Numbered from the stretch's first letter, positions 26,104 through 36,562 are shown. The stretch: 64,000 nucleotides of DNA from Aureispira sp. CCB-E (GCF_031326345.1 NZ_CP133671.1:2542001-2606000), one strand, 5' to 3'. Notes: a model not told the origin generated them from the letters alone. Numbers and translations: made by a program.

Positions 26104-29100
26104 ATGAACTCAAAGATTTACTTTATATGTTTAATTTTATTATTCAGCTTAATAAAGGATGGGACGGCTCAAAAAACAATAGAGGAGTCTCCAATAATGT
26201 TAAAAAATTACCCAGATAAAATTGATTTTATTTCTAATCAAGGACAATGGGAGGAAGCTATTCTTTATCAAGCAGAGATTGCTAAAACACAAGTTCGATT
26301 TTTAAAGGATAAAATCAGCTTTGGGGCATTAACAGAGTGCAATATCCCTGAGCGGTCTAACTTAGATAGCATTGAAAAAGCGAGTAAAACAAAAGAGGAG
26401 GCTTTATTAAAAATAAAAGAAGTAGAAGAAGCTTATGCTCAAGAAAAAGGTAGTATTAAAGGCTTTGTTTGGAATATGCATTTTGACGGTGCTAATAGTA
26501 AGAGTCAAATATTGGGAAAAGAGGAAAAAGAAGCTCAATACAATTATTATTTAGGGAGTTTAAAAGCAGAACGCATTGGTGCAATGGGGGAAGTTTGGTA
26601 TAAAGATATTTATCCAAATACAGATGTACGCTTTTATAGTGCAAGGGAAGGACTAGAGTATGATATTATTTTGTACCCCAAAGCTAAATCAGAAAATGTT
26701 AGAATAGAACTAGAAGGAATCGAAAAAATTCGTTTGGATGAAGAAGGAAATCTAGTCTATAATACTCCTTGGGGGGAAATGGTGAAGAAGGCGCCTTACG
26801 CTTATCAAATGATTGAGGGGCAAGAAGTAGCTATAAGTACAAAATATCGATTGGATGGCAACTATATTGGGTTTGAAATACTAGAAGATTATAATCAAAA
26901 CAAACCATTAATTATAGATCCCCTAATTTTAAAGTGGAGCACGTATTTGGGAGGCGCAGGAAATGATAATTTGCGTTCATCAGGAGTGCATAATGAGGAA
27001 CTATATCTTCATGGAACAACGCTTTCTATAGCTTACCCAACTACAGCAGGGAGTTTTCAACAAATTTATGGAGGTGGCTCAACAGATGTTTTCTTTTCTA
27101 AGTTAGACAAGGATGGTAATTTGTTGGTATCTACTTTTATTGGTGGAAATGATGAAGATTATACAGGTTGGAGTATGTTTCAAAATGGAACGTGGTACGT
27201 AGAAGGTTCCGTTAAATCGACGGATTTTCCAGTTACGGCAGGTGCTTATCAAACTACTTATGGAGGAGGAAGTAGCGATGCTTTTTTCCTAGAAGTAAAC
27301 TCAAATTTGCAATTAGAATATTCTACTTATTTAGGAGGTGGAAACTATGATGGACTTGCTCAAGGTATTTATCACACAGGAAATAATATGCTTTATGTAG
27401 AAGGTAGCACAGGTGATAACACAACTTTTCCTTCCACCAAGAATGCTTTAAATAATCTATCTGGAAGTAGCAACTTTATCCTTGCCTACAATACGGCAGG
27501 TCATCAAGTAGAAGAAGTGGCAATGGTTTCTCCAGAATTTAATATAGATGATTTAGTATTTGATGGTACAAACGTTTTTGCATTAGGAAGAATTGATGCT
27601 AGTGCTGTTGGTTATACGACACAAGGAGCTTTCCAAAGAACTTATGGTGGAGGTTCACAAGACGTTTATATACTAAAATTGGACAATGTGCTAGATCCAA
27701 TATTTGCAACTTATATAGGAGGAAGTGGATATGAGGAGATAAAGTCTTTTGAAATTAAAAACAATAGTTTATACCTTTTGGGAGTGTCAACTTCTAATGA
27801 TTTCCCAACAACGGCAGGAGTATTTCAAACTACTTATGGTGGTGGTTATAGAGATTTATTTGCTGTTAAAATGGATTTATTAGGAAATGTACTTTATAGT
27901 ACCTACATAGGAGGAGGAGATGTAGAAGACCTTAGTGTTTTTGTAGGTTATAGGGGAATAGTCGAAGGCGATGATTTTTATGTATTGGGACGGACTGAAT
28001 CTGCAGACTTTCCTACAACAGCAGGAGCTTTTCAACCTAATTATAGAGCGAGCGAGGATAATTTTATCGTAAAACTCAATTCAAGTGGACAAGCGGATTG
28101 GGCAACTTATTTTGCTGGATATGGAATAGATGGGTTATTAGATTATACCATTTTAAACAATGAACTAGTTATTTTAGGCTACAGTACTTCATTTACTTTT
28201 CCAACAACAGCAGGGGCATATCAAACAAGTCGAGGTGGTTCTTTCGATTGGACTTTCTCTAGATTAAATTTGTCAACAGGCTATCCTAACTACAGTACTT
28301 ATATTGGAGGAAGCCGCAGTGAGTTTAGTGGAGATGATCACTTGTATATAGATGGAACAGATATTTATATTGTAGGAGAGACCAGATCTAGTGACTTCCC
28401 TGTTACACCAGGAGCTGCTCAATCGAATAGTGGGGGGCGAGATGATTGGGCAATTGTAAAAATTAATCAAAACAATACTTTTGAGTATGCAACCTATTTA
28501 GGAGGAAATGCCTCAGATGTATTGGGTGATAACGTGAGATTGGAAAATGGCAAAATACACTTGTTGGGAGGAACCAATTTTTTTAGCACGCTTAGTTCTT
28601 TTAATACTTATCCGACTACGGTTACTGCTTTTCAAAATACTCATAGGCAAACGACAGAAGGTGATTTTTATTACTCTCAACTAGATGCTTCTACAGGAAC
28701 CTTGTTGTACAGTACATTGATAGGAGGAAGTGGTGACGACTCTTATTTAGATGGGCTTGAAATGGTTGTTTCTGGAGAAGATATTTATATAGTCGGAGGA
28801 ACCAAATCGGTAGATTTTCCTGTCACGCAAGGTGCCATACAGACAACTTACGGAGGAGGTAAAGATATTTTTGCTTTAAAATTATCTCCTTGTGTAGACA
28901 GTATCCAGCCAGACACCATATTGCCATTATCACAGACTGTATGTCGAGAAGCGACCGTAGAGCCTTTGATTGGAGGTAATACAATGGCTGCGTTCCCAAC
29001 TGTATTAAGAAATAATGTTCTTGATAATCATACTCCAGGTTCTCCATCCTTTCCATATCAATGGCAAGATAGTATAGCAGGAGGAAATTGGACGATTATT

Positions 29101-32100
29101 ACAGGAGCTACAGGCAAAGATTATTTGCCACCAGAGTTGACAATAACTACTTATTATAGAAGAGTTGTGTTGAATACCTGTGGGGATGTTATAGGTTATT
29201 CTAATGAATCTGTTATCAATGTAACGAGTGATCAAGCTCCTGTCGTAGATGGGGGGGATAATTTATTGGTGTGCACAGGTGGAAGTATCCAAATAGGTGC
29301 TCCAACAACAGGAGGAACTCCAGGGTACACATATGCATGGACTCCAACACTTGGGCTAGATGATCCGACTATTGAACAACCAACCGCTACCGTTACAAGT
29401 TCTACGGTATATACGGTACAAGTAACGGATGCCAATGGTTGCATACACAAAGATCAAGCCCTTGTAAATGTAATGACGGCTTCTGCTGGACCAGATGTAT
29501 TTGCTTGTCAAGGATCGGGGGTCAGAATCGGAAGTCCTGCGCCAGCAGGAGCAACAACACTGACTTATGCATGGTCTCCCACAACAGGTTTGAGCGATCC
29601 TTCTATTGCGCAACCAATAGCCAACCCCGTCAGCACAACAACATATACCGTAACAGTTACAGGACCGAATGGCTGTCCTTTGGTCGATGACGTTGAGGTA
29701 ACTCCAGTAAGCTTGCCTACGGCAGGAAGCAATGAAACGACTTGTTTGGGAACAAGTGTCACCTTAGGGCAACCAAGCTTGGCAGGGTATAGTTATGAAT
29801 GGACGCCAAATTTGTACCTGAGCAACTCTTCTATCGCACAACCCACTTTTACAGCAACGAGTATTCCCAATCCAAACCCATTAACTTATAGTTTAACAGC
29901 GATTCACGATGCTTCGGGTTGTGTAGCGACATCATCTATAGAAGTGACGGCAAGTGGTGCCAATGCTGGCATTGATGGTTGTGGACCTAGAACAATCGGC
30001 ACGCCAGACGAGTCGGGAGGAACGGCTACTTATTCATGGTCTGTGGTCTCAGGAGATGCAGCAAGTTTGACAACGCCTACTGTTCCAGAGCCTATTGTTA
30101 ACCCTACGGTTAATACTATTTATGAACTGAGTGTTGCTCGAAATGGAATAGTTTGTACGGATCAAGTATTGGTAACAGCCAATTGTGGTTGTCCTGCCTT
30201 TAGTTTAACAGCAGATTCAGATGTAAATTGTGCCATTGGAGATTCGTTGGCAAATACTACTTTGAGTGCTACTTTTACAGACACTACCAATTATTTATTT
30301 AGTTGGTCGCCTGCTACAGATTTAAGTAGCACAAATATGCCAAACACTTCCATTGTAGGTACTTTTACTAATAATCGTACTTATACTTTGACAATTACTA
30401 ATAAATTAGATCCAGCTATAACTTGCTCTCAAAGCATCCAAGTTTTTGGAAGTAATACCAGCTTACCAGAAGTACAAATAAACGATACGATAGCTTGTAT
30501 AGGCGTTGGTGTGCAGATTGGGACGAGTCCTGTTGCAGGACGTTCGTATCAATGGTTTCCTTCTACCGACCTAAATGACCCTAGTATTGCCGACCCTATC
30601 GCAACATTAGACCATTCAAGATTATATGTTCTAGAAGTTACAGATAATGCCACAGGTTGTTCGGGACGAGATACGATGATTGTCGTTGTGCGTGCTGTTG
30701 GCGCAAATGCAGGAGAAGATGCAGAGTTTTGTGATGGAGCAGTTATAACATTGGGAACATCGGCACTACCGAACCGAACCTATGCTTGGGAACCAGCCAA
30801 CGCATTGGGAGCCCCTAATGAGGCGCAACCTACAGATACTATCTTTATTACCACAGATTATTACCTTACAGTAACAGATACCCTAAGTGGTTGTATAGAA
30901 CGTGATACTATTACCTTTACAGAGAGAACGGCACCTGTTGCTGATGCAGGAGTTGATTCCGTAAGTATTTGTCGAGGAGGAGGAGTAAGAATTGGAACGC
31001 CAGCTGTTGCAGGTGTGACATACACGTGGCTGCCAACAACAGGTTTAAGTAATCCTAATATTGCCCAACCAATTGCTAGCCCAACCAATACAACAACTTA
31101 CCAATTAATTGCAAGCATAGAAGGCATTGGTTGTTATTCTGTTGATGAAATAAAAGTCAAAATATCCTCTAATAATGCACCACCAATTGGCGCAGGAAAT
31201 GACCAAAATATTTGTTTGGGAGGTTCGGCAACACTAGGTATTGTAGGTAGCCCTAACTTGGTTTATGCTTGGTCACCAGCTACAGGACTAAATGATTCTA
31301 CTTTAGCTCAGCCAACAGCAACGCCAACTGATACAACGGTTTATAGCTTGATGGTTACAGATACCATAACAGGATGTACCAATGAGGACGATGTAGTTTT
31401 GTTTGTAGGAGACTTGCCAACAGTAGATGCAGGGAGTAACAAAACGATTTGTGCTAATTCTTCGTTTGCAGGAATAGGACCATATTCATCGAAGCCTGGG
31501 TATACTTATAGCTGGAGCCCAACGACTGGATTGGATGACCCGAATACCAATAGGGCTTATATAGAAGGATTGAGTCCTAATAGTAATATATTGTATACCT
31601 TACTAGTGACAGACGCTGCGGGGTGTATGGGAAGTGATACTGTTCGAGTGATTGTACGGTCTAATCCTATTGCAGACGCAGGACCAGATGTTACGGCTTG
31701 CTCTTCGGCTCAAATTGGGACAGCAGCTATTAGTGGCTATTCATACAGTTGGATCCCTTCTACCGGCCTAAGTTCTAGTTCTGTTGCACAGCCAACGGCT
31801 ACCATTCAATCAGAAATGACGTATATAGTAAGAGTTTATGACTCTAATTTTTGTTCTGTAGACGATACTGTTGTTGTAAGACCAACTACTGTCGCTAATG
31901 CTGGAAACGATGTCGTAATTTGCAATGGAGAACGTTCATTAATTGGTACTCCTGCCGAAACAGGAACAACTTACACATGGTATCCAAGCGCAGGGTTAGA
32001 CAACCCCAATATTGCACAGCCAATGGCTAGCCCTACAACAACGACAACATATGTTGTTATGGCTTCTAATAATGGCTGTGTAAAAATGGATACAATGGAA

Positions 32101-34137
32101 GTAACAGTATTAAACCCAACGATTGATTTAGGAGGTGATCTATTGGTTTGTAATGGGAGTTGTGCTACAATAGGTATTCCTGCCAAAGCAAACAAATCCT
32201 ATCAATGGTCGCCTAACACAGGAGTAAGTTTGCCCAATAATGCAACAACCAATGTTTGCCCAACAGCAACAACAACATATACTTTGGTTGAAACAGATCT
32301 TATATTGGGATGTGTCGCTACAGATGATATTATTGTAGAGGTAGGAACAGCTATCCCACCAGTTGCGAATGCAGGAAGAGACACAAGCATTTGTCCAGGG
32401 AATGCTACTTCTATTGGAAGTGTTGCCATGCCGAATTATACGTATACTTGGTCGCCTGTTGCGGGATTAGACAATCCTTATATTGCACGCCCAATCGCAA
32501 CACCGAGTGGTACTACTACTTATGTGGTAACGGTAGTTGATAATGCAACAGGTTGCTCAGATACCGACACCATTCGAGTAGAAATAGGAACGACTCCTAC
32601 TGTACCAACATGGAACGATATAACGATTTGTTCTGGAAGTTCTTCCTTGATAGGAACTGCTATGAGTGATAATAATATTAGATATAATTGGAGTCCGACA
32701 AGTGGTTTGAGTAATCCAGCTATTTCTAATCCCATAGCTTCTCCAAATGCTACAACAACATATCAGTTGACGGTTACTGATACACTTTCTGGCTGTACCA
32801 ATTCGACAAGTTTAGTGGTTAATGTTGTTAATGGCACACCAGTTATTGCAGATGCAGGTACCGACATCAACGCTTGTGTTGGAGATGTGGTTACATTAGG
32901 TTCGACTAATACAACTAGTGGCGCAACGTATACTTGGTCACCAAGTACACTTTTATCTTCTGGAAGTGTGGCACAACCGAATAAAACGATTCCTAACTAC
33001 TGGACATCTGGAATCTATCGCTTGACAGTAACTTTAGGAGGTTGTACTTCTATAGATGAAGTGGTTGTGAATGCCAAACCAGAAGTTATTATAGAGGCAG
33101 GAGATGACAAAGTTATTTGTAATACAGCAACGGTACTAGAGGCTGAGCCAACTTCTGTAACGAATCAGTGGTCTGTTGTTTCAGGACCGAATACACCTAT
33201 CTTTGGAGATATTAATAACGCTGCTTCGACATTGAGTGGTTTGATTCCTGGGGTATATGTTTTAAGATGGAATGTTTCTGGAAGTAATATTTGCAATGCG
33301 GGATATGACCAAGTGCAAATTACAGTAGGTGCTGTTCCTCAGTTGAATATTACCAATCCTGCAACTGCTTGTCCAACGGTAGATATTACAGCACCATTGG
33401 TGACTTCAGGGAGCACATTGCATGGTGCTACACTTTCTTATTGGACAGATTCAGTAGCAACTATTCCTGTCAACAATCCTACTGATGTCGGTTTTAGTGG
33501 TACTTATTTTATTCAAGCACGTACTAATTTAGGTTGTAAGGCAGTTGAAGCGGTTCAGGTAGATATTGATTGTAGTAATATTTTCTTGCCAATTGAATTA
33601 TTAGAATTTACGGCTCAATTACAAAATAAAAATACAGCTTTATTAAATTGGAAGGCGATTGAAGAACTTGGAGTGGTAGGGTTTGAAATTGAGCAAGCTA
33701 TGCCTTCGTCAGGAACACCTACGTTTGAAAAAATTGCTTGGGTTGAAAGTCAAGCTATGAAAAACACCTTGCAGCATTATTATTATGAGGTACCTAACTT
33801 AACAGAAGGAACGCATTACTTTAGATTAAAACAATTGGAGGCAAATGGCTTGTATTCTTATTCGGAAATAAGGGCTCTAACAGTGGACAAAAGTACAGCA
33901 ACGATTGTGATGTATCCTAATCCAGCCAAAGATCAGGTGATAATTGAATTGTCTGAAATGCCTAAGGGAAAAGTTCATATTCAAGTCATGAATGCATTAG
34001 GACAGATGCTTTGGGAACAATATCATGAGCCAACTCAGTTCTTGAATTTGAACCTTACGGATCTAGTGCCTGCCAGTTATATGGTCAAAGTACAATTTGA
34101 AAATGAAGTAAAGGTGTTTAAATTGATTAAAGAATAA
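26104..34137 (+). CDS. Giant T9SS-secreted surface protein (propeller plus Ig/PKD-like repeats)
   Basis: A 2677-residue exported protein. It has a signal peptide (about 1-22), then an N-terminal domain (about 35-270) opening with FISNQGQWEEAILYQAEI, of the DUF7948 type. Next comes a beta-propeller of SBBP-type repeats (about 275-925) built on YLGG...D and FPTTAGAFQ..YGGG..D motifs. An array of about 18 Ig/PKD-like repeats of some 80 residues follows (1045-2490), each with an early Cys, the core Y-x-W-x-P-x-x-GL, and a late GC. A beta-rich joiner follows (about 2493-2600) and a type A T9SS sorting domain starts at MYPNPAKD (2603-2677). It is probably a cell-surface adhesin or stalk. It is monocistronic and flanked by terminators. 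Confidence 0.9.
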   Translation: MNSKIYFICLILLFSLIKDGTAQKTIEESPIMLKNYPDKIDFISNQGQWEEAILYQAEIAKTQVRFLKDKISFGALTECNIPERSNLDSIEKASKTKEEALLKIKEVEEAYAQEKGSIKGFVWNMHFDGANSKSQILGKEEKEAQYNYYLGSLKAERIGAMGEVWYKDIYPNTDVRFYSAREGLEYDIILYPKAKSENVRIELEGIEKIRLDEEGNLVYNTPWGEMVKKAPYAYQMIEGQEVAISTKYRLDGNYIGFEILEDYNQNKPLIIDPLILKWSTYLGGAGNDNLRSSGVHNEELYLHGTTLSIAYPTTAGSFQQIYGGGSTDVFFSKLDKDGNLLVSTFIGGNDEDYTGWSMFQNGTWYVEGSVKSTDFPVTAGAYQTTYGGGSSDAFFLEVNSNLQLEYSTYLGGGNYDGLAQGIYHTGNNMLYVEGSTGDNTTFPSTKNALNNLSGSSNFILAYNTAGHQVEEVAMVSPEFNIDDLVFDGTNVFALGRIDASAVGYTTQGAFQRTYGGGSQDVYILKLDNVLDPIFATYIGGSGYEEIKSFEIKNNSLYLLGVSTSNDFPTTAGVFQTTYGGGYRDLFAVKMDLLGNVLYSTYIGGGDVEDLSVFVGYRGIVEGDDFYVLGRTESADFPTTAGAFQPNYRASEDNFIVKLNSSGQADWATYFAGYGIDGLLDYTILNNELVILGYSTSFTFPTTAGAYQTSRGGSFDWTFSRLNLSTGYPNYSTYIGGSRSEFSGDDHLYIDGTDIYIVGETRSSDFPVTPGAAQSNSGGRDDWAIVKINQNNTFEYATYLGGNASDVLGDNVRLENGKIHLLGGTNFFSTLSSFNTYPTTVTAFQNTHRQTTEGDFYYSQLDASTGTLLYSTLIGGSGDDSYLDGLEMVVSGEDIYIVGGTKSVDFPVTQGAIQTTYGGGKDIFALKLSPCVDSIQPDTILPLSQTVCREATVEPLIGGNTMAAFPTVLRNNVLDNHTPGSPSFPYQWQDSIAGGNWTIITGATGKDYLPPELTITTYYRRVVLNTCGDVIGYSNESVINVTSDQAPVVDGGDNLLVCTGGSIQIGAPTTGGTPGYTYAWTPTLGLDDPTIEQPTATVTSSTVYTVQVTDANGCIHKDQALVNVMTASAGPDVFACQGSGVRIGSPAPAGATTLTYAWSPTTGLSDPSIAQPIANPVSTTTYTVTVTGPNGCPLVDDVEVTPVSLPTAGSNETTCLGTSVTLGQPSLAGYSYEWTPNLYLSNSSIAQPTFTATSIPNPNPLTYSLTAIHDASGCVATSSIEVTASGANAGIDGCGPRTIGTPDESGGTATYSWSVVSGDAASLTTPTVPEPIVNPTVNTIYELSVARNGIVCTDQVLVTANCGCPAFSLTADSDVNCAIGDSLANTTLSATFTDTTNYLFSWSPATDLSSTNMPNTSIVGTFTNNRTYTLTITNKLDPAITCSQSIQVFGSNTSLPEVQINDTIACIGVGVQIGTSPVAGRSYQWFPSTDLNDPSIADPIATLDHSRLYVLEVTDNATGCSGRDTMIVVVRAVGANAGEDAEFCDGAVITLGTSALPNRTYAWEPANALGAPNEAQPTDTIFITTDYYLTVTDTLSGCIERDTITFTERTAPVADAGVDSVSICRGGGVRIGTPAVAGVTYTWLPTTGLSNPNIAQPIASPTNTTTYQLIASIEGIGCYSVDEIKVKISSNNAPPIGAGNDQNICLGGSATLGIVGSPNLVYAWSPATGLNDSTLAQPTATPTDTTVYSLMVTDTITGCTNEDDVVLFVGDLPTVDAGSNKTICANSSFAGIGPYSSKPGYTYSWSPTTGLDDPNTNRAYIEGLSPNSNILYTLLVTDAAGCMGSDTVRVIVRSNPIADAGPDVTACSSAQIGTAAISGYSYSWIPSTGLSSSSVAQPTATIQSEMTYIVRVYDSNFCSVDDTVVVRPTTVANAGNDVVICNGERSLIGTPAETGTTYTWYPSAGLDNPNIAQPMASPTTTTTYVVMASNNGCVKMDTMEVTVLNPTIDLGGDLLVCNGSCATIGIPAKANKSYQWSPNTGVSLPNNATTNVCPTATTTYTLVETDLILGCVATDDIIVEVGTAIPPVANAGRDTSICPGNATSIGSVAMPNYTYTWSPVAGLDNPYIARPIATPSGTTTYVVTVVDNATGCSDTDTIRVEIGTTPTVPTWNDITICSGSSSLIGTAMSDNNIRYNWSPTSGLSNPAISNPIASPNATTTYQLTVTDTLSGCTNSTSLVVNVVNGTPVIADAGTDINACVGDVVTLGSTNTTSGATYTWSPSTLLSSGSVAQPNKTIPNYWTSGIYRLTVTLGGCTSIDEVVVNAKPEVIIEAGDDKVICNTATVLEAEPTSVTNQWSVVSGPNTPIFGDINNAASTLSGLIPGVYVLRWNVSGSNICNAGYDQVQITVGAVPQLNITNPATACPTVDITAPLVTSGSTLHGATLSYWTDSVATIPVNNPTDVGFSGTYFIQARTNLGCKAVEAVQVDIDCSNIFLPIELLEFTAQLQNKNTALLNWKAIEELGVVGFEIEQAMPSSGTPTFEKIAWVESQAMKNTLQHYYYEVPNLTEGTHYFRLKQLEANGLYSYSEIRALTVDKSTATIVMYPNPAKDQVIIELSEMPKGKVHIQVMNALGQMLWEQYHEPTQFLNLNLTDLVPASYMVKVQFENEVKVFKLIKE
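29236..33570 (+). repeat. Tandem Ig/PKD-like repeat array within the giant gene
   Basis: About 18 successive units of roughly 230-260 bp encode the consensus C-x-G...IG...Y-x-W-x-P-x-x-GL-x-x-P...QP-x-A-x-P-x-x-T-T-x-Y...GC. Units are diverged in DNA sequence rather than identical, indicating an old expansion. The last two units (from about 33080) lack the WxP core. Confidence 0.85.
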
Positions 34138-34155
34138 TATGCTGTGTTGTTTATT

Positions 34156-34215
34156 AGCAATTCTCGGTTTGTAAAATAAATTTCATATGTTATTTTTTGT
34201 AAATCGAGAATCGCT
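34156..34215 (+). terminator. Long hairpin terminator after the giant gene
   Basis: 34156-34176 pairs with 34195-34215 over about 21 bp with one or two mismatches plus G-U pairs, around an 18-nt loop, starting 19 bp after the stop codon. Confidence 0.65.
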
Positions 34216-34234
34216 GATTAAATCCTAAACAGAT

Positions 34235-34641
34235 ATGAAAAATTACTTATGTAATCTTTGATTTATCTTGCTCATTTTATTGATATGTAGTATACTAGTG
34301 GTACTTCTTCTACAAGTTTTATTGTCATGGAAGTTAAAACTTCTTCCAAAGATGCTTCTTTAGTTGGAAAAACTGGAATAATGAAAGTAGAAGAATTAGA
34401 AGACAAAGGAGATGGAAAGGAAACAGTAGATTTGCCACTAGTAAAAACTAAAGTGCCCACAGAAGCTGATATATCTTTGTACAAGGATAAAGGTAAAGCT
34501 ACAGAGGATAAAAAACTAAGTGCTACCACAAGGATGAAGGTGCTCAAAGAAGAAGGGGGAATGGCAGAGATAGAAATTGTAGATGGAGCTGATATTACTA
34601 AAACAGGATGGGTGGAAAAATCAAAAATAAAAGATGAATAA
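34235..34641 (+). pseudogene. SH3-like lipoprotein gene with broken signal sequence
   Basis: The intact frame from the ATG at 34327 encodes 104 residues: an acidic, Lys-rich segment and a C-terminal SH3-like end (RMKVLKEEGGMAEIEIVDG then TGWVEKSKI). Just upstream, an ATG at 34235 begins a signal-like sequence that hits a TGA after eight codons. Reading on in the same frame gives the lipoprotein-signal-like FILLILLICS, and the frame leading into the 104-residue ORF (YTSGTSSTSFIV) is offset by one or two bases. The gene therefore looks like a lipoprotein that acquired a stop and a frameshift in its export signal. Alternatively the short ORF is a genuine cytoplasmic protein. It overlaps the next gene by 8 bp. 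Confidence 0.5.
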
Positions 34642-35317
34642 TTTAATTTATATATTGCTGTTTTCTTTTTGTAGTTGCCAAGCGCATCCTACACCCTTAA
34701 AAAATAATAACTCAAATACAGTCATGACAGATTCCCAAAGTGATACCATTATTAAAAAATTGGTAGAAGATCAATATGGTGAATTTTTTAATTATGCAAT
34801 CCAAGAACAAATTATTAGTGCTGTTTGGGCAGAAGCAGGTGGTGCGGCTCCTCTAAAGGCTATTGTAATAGATGAAACAGCACCCACCAAAGCACGTTTG
34901 TTGGCTTGTGAGGTTTTAATGAAAAACGAGTTTACTTTCTTGAGGGATGAAGATGTTAAAATTGATCAAATAGCTACTATCTATACCAATGCCTTAGAAA
35001 ATAATACCACAGGAATGGCCAATTCTTGGGGCTTTCTTTATGAGCACAATGATGAAGGACCAATTGGAATTATGTTAGTAATGCTTGGTGAGAAAGCAAT
35101 TCCAGAACTGGTCAAATTATTAGATAATGAAACCATCCATTTGTACCAAGGTAGCAAAGAAGCTATGGTAGGAAATGCCTATCAATTTAGGGTAAAGGAT
35201 TTTGCGGCGTATTATATTTGTAGAATTAAGAATATAGAGGCTGTTTACCACGAAACACAGGCAGCTCGGGATGTGGAAATTGAGGAATTAAAGGCGTTAT
35301 TAAAAGAAGATAAGTAA
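34634..35317 (+). CDS. Lipoprotein of unknown function, HEAT-like
   Basis: A 227-residue lipoprotein: a short signal with Cys at residues 13 and 15 (SFCSC) and an Asn/Thr-rich spacer. The body is helical, with patterns such as APLKAIVIDETAPTKARLLACEVLMKNE and GIMLVMLGEKAIPELVKLLDNE (each cut here), suggesting HEAT-like repeats. No catalytic motif is apparent. Its ATG overlaps the 3' end of the broken SH3-like gene, so the two were built as a translationally coupled pair. A bidirectional terminator follows. Confidence 0.7.
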   Translation: MNNLIYILLFSFCSCQAHPTPLKNNNSNTVMTDSQSDTIIKKLVEDQYGEFFNYAIQEQIISAVWAEAGGAAPLKAIVIDETAPTKARLLACEVLMKNEFTFLRDEDVKIDQIATIYTNALENNTTGMANSWGFLYEHNDEGPIGIMLVMLGEKAIPELVKLLDNETIHLYQGSKEAMVGNAYQFRVKDFAAYYICRIKNIEAVYHETQAARDVEIEELKALLKEDK

Positions 35318-35343
35318 TCAATCGTTCAAAAAATAAAGAACTT

Positions 35344-35373
35344 TCTAGGAAAGCCTCTAAAGCTTTCCTAGAA
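35344..35373. terminator. Bidirectional terminator between convergent genes
   Basis: A perfect 12-bp stem (35344-35355 with 35362-35373; ttctaggaaagc and its complement) lies between the stop codons of two convergent genes. Confidence 0.8.
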
Positions 35374-35380
35374 TTAAAAT

Positions 35381-35842
35381 CTACTCATGTATAGCTACCA
35401 AAATATCAACCTCTGCATTGGCTCGATCCATAGATTTTGGTCCATGAATTTCAAAATCTGCTGTAAATTTACGATCTAAGTCGGTATTCCAAATCTCTAA
35501 CCATGTCTGATAAATAATGTTATCGTCCAAATTTCCTTTGGATGTAAATTTAGCCATTTTACCACCTTCAAATGCTTGCCCAATCATTCCTTCAGGAATT
35601 TCGCCCAAGGTGCTTACTTTGCAGCCCAAAATAGTGTCATAGGGTTGTGTATGGTCTCCTTCATAATTTGTATAAATAGAATAAACCTCTAATCCTGTTC
35701 TATTGGGAATTTTCTCCATAATGTTTTCAGAGATAAATCGATTCCAAAGTGCAGGAATATCTTTGGCTGCTTGATTCTCTTGATTGCTTGTGCGAACAGC
35801 AATACCAATAATTTGAAAAGGGGCAATTGTTTCTTGTTGCAT
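35381..35842 (-). CDS. GyrI-like/AraC effector-binding-domain protein
   Basis: A 153-residue stand-alone effector-binding domain of the GyrI/Cass2 type, normally found at the C-terminus of AraC or MerR regulators and able to bind small ligands. Typical segments are the opening FQIIGIAVRTSN, DIPALWNRFISENI, YSIYTNYEGDHTQPYDTILG and the closing FTADFEIHGPKS with a final Glu/Asp-rich strand. No DNA-binding domain is attached. It stands alone, transcribed toward the terminator at 35344-35373. Confidence 0.82.
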   Translation of the reverse strand: MQQETIAPFQIIGIAVRTSNQENQAAKDIPALWNRFISENIMEKIPNRTGLEVYSIYTNYEGDHTQPYDTILGCKVSTLGEIPEGMIGQAFEGGKMAKFTSKGNLDDNIIYQTWLEIWNTDLDRKFTADFEIHGPKSMDRANAEVDILVAIHE

Positions 35843-36032
35843 GATGTGTTATTTTTGATAATATTTAATACGCTGCAAAAAATTAAAAGCTTTTGTTGCA
35901 GTGTATAATTCCTAATGAAGATTTATTCTTCATTCCAAAAGTAGGAGTACAAGATGACAACCCTGTGTCAGTAGGTGAGTAGAATTTATAAAAAGGTGGG
36001 TAGGTAGTTGATCATGTTTTTACTAAAAACAA

Positions 36033-36067
36033 AAAAAGCGTTCAATCCAATGGACTGAACGCTTTTT
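36033..36067 (-). terminator. Rho-independent terminator of rpmI-rplT
   Basis: A 12-bp stem (aaaaagcgttca at 36033-36044 with 36056-36067) lies 19 bp after the rplT stop codon, with an A-run on the plus strand that is a T-run on the transcribed strand. Confidence 0.85.
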
Positions 36068-36085
36068 ATAATAAGGTTATTACGC

Positions 36086-36430
36086 TTATTTTACTGCATC
36101 GATGATTGCTTTGAAAGCTTCTGGCTCATTCATTGCTAAATCAGCTAGAACTTTACGGTTCAACTCGATACCTTGTTGGTTTAACTTGTGCATGAACTGA
36201 GAATAAGAAAGTCCATACTCACGAGCACCAGCATTGATACGAGTGATCCACAAGCTACGGAAATTGCGTTTCTTTTGTTTACGGTCGCGGTAAGCATATT
36301 GTAAACCTCTTTCAACAGCATTTTTGGCTACCGTGTAGACTTTTGATCTAGCACCAAAGTAACCTTTCGCTTGCTTTAATATTTTCTTTCTTCTTTTTCT
36401 TGATGCAACAGAATTAACTGAACGTGGCAT
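36086..36430 (-). CDS. rplT: 50S ribosomal protein L20
   Basis: L20, 114 residues, binds 23S rRNA early in 50S assembly and in many bacteria represses its own operon. The highly conserved start [20 protein letters not shown], then [19 protein letters not shown] and [20 protein letters not shown], leave no doubt. It lies 132 bp downstream of rpmI on the same strand, an unusually long gap for this pair that could hold a regulatory leader. Confidence 0.98.
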   Translation of the reverse strand: MPRSVNSVASRKRRKKILKQAKGYFGARSKVYTVAKNAVERGLQYAYRDRKQKKRNFRSLWITRINAGAREYGLSYSQFMHKLNQQGIELNRKVLADLAMNEPEAFKAIIDAVK

Positions 36431-36562
36431 ACTAATTAAATTTTAAAAAAATAAACTAATTTGAAAAGCAGGGGTGCTAGGCAAAGAAGACGCCCACACT
36501 TGTCCTCTGTTTTCAATCTTTCACGATGGAGATAAACTCCTACACTTCTTTAATGCTTAAAA

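Noticed and set aside
29232-29762. Several overlapping open frames on both strands inside the giant repeat gene.
   Set aside because: They follow from the repetitive codon pattern of the Ig/PKD-like array; none has a recognisable protein feature, and the plus-strand frame has clear domains.
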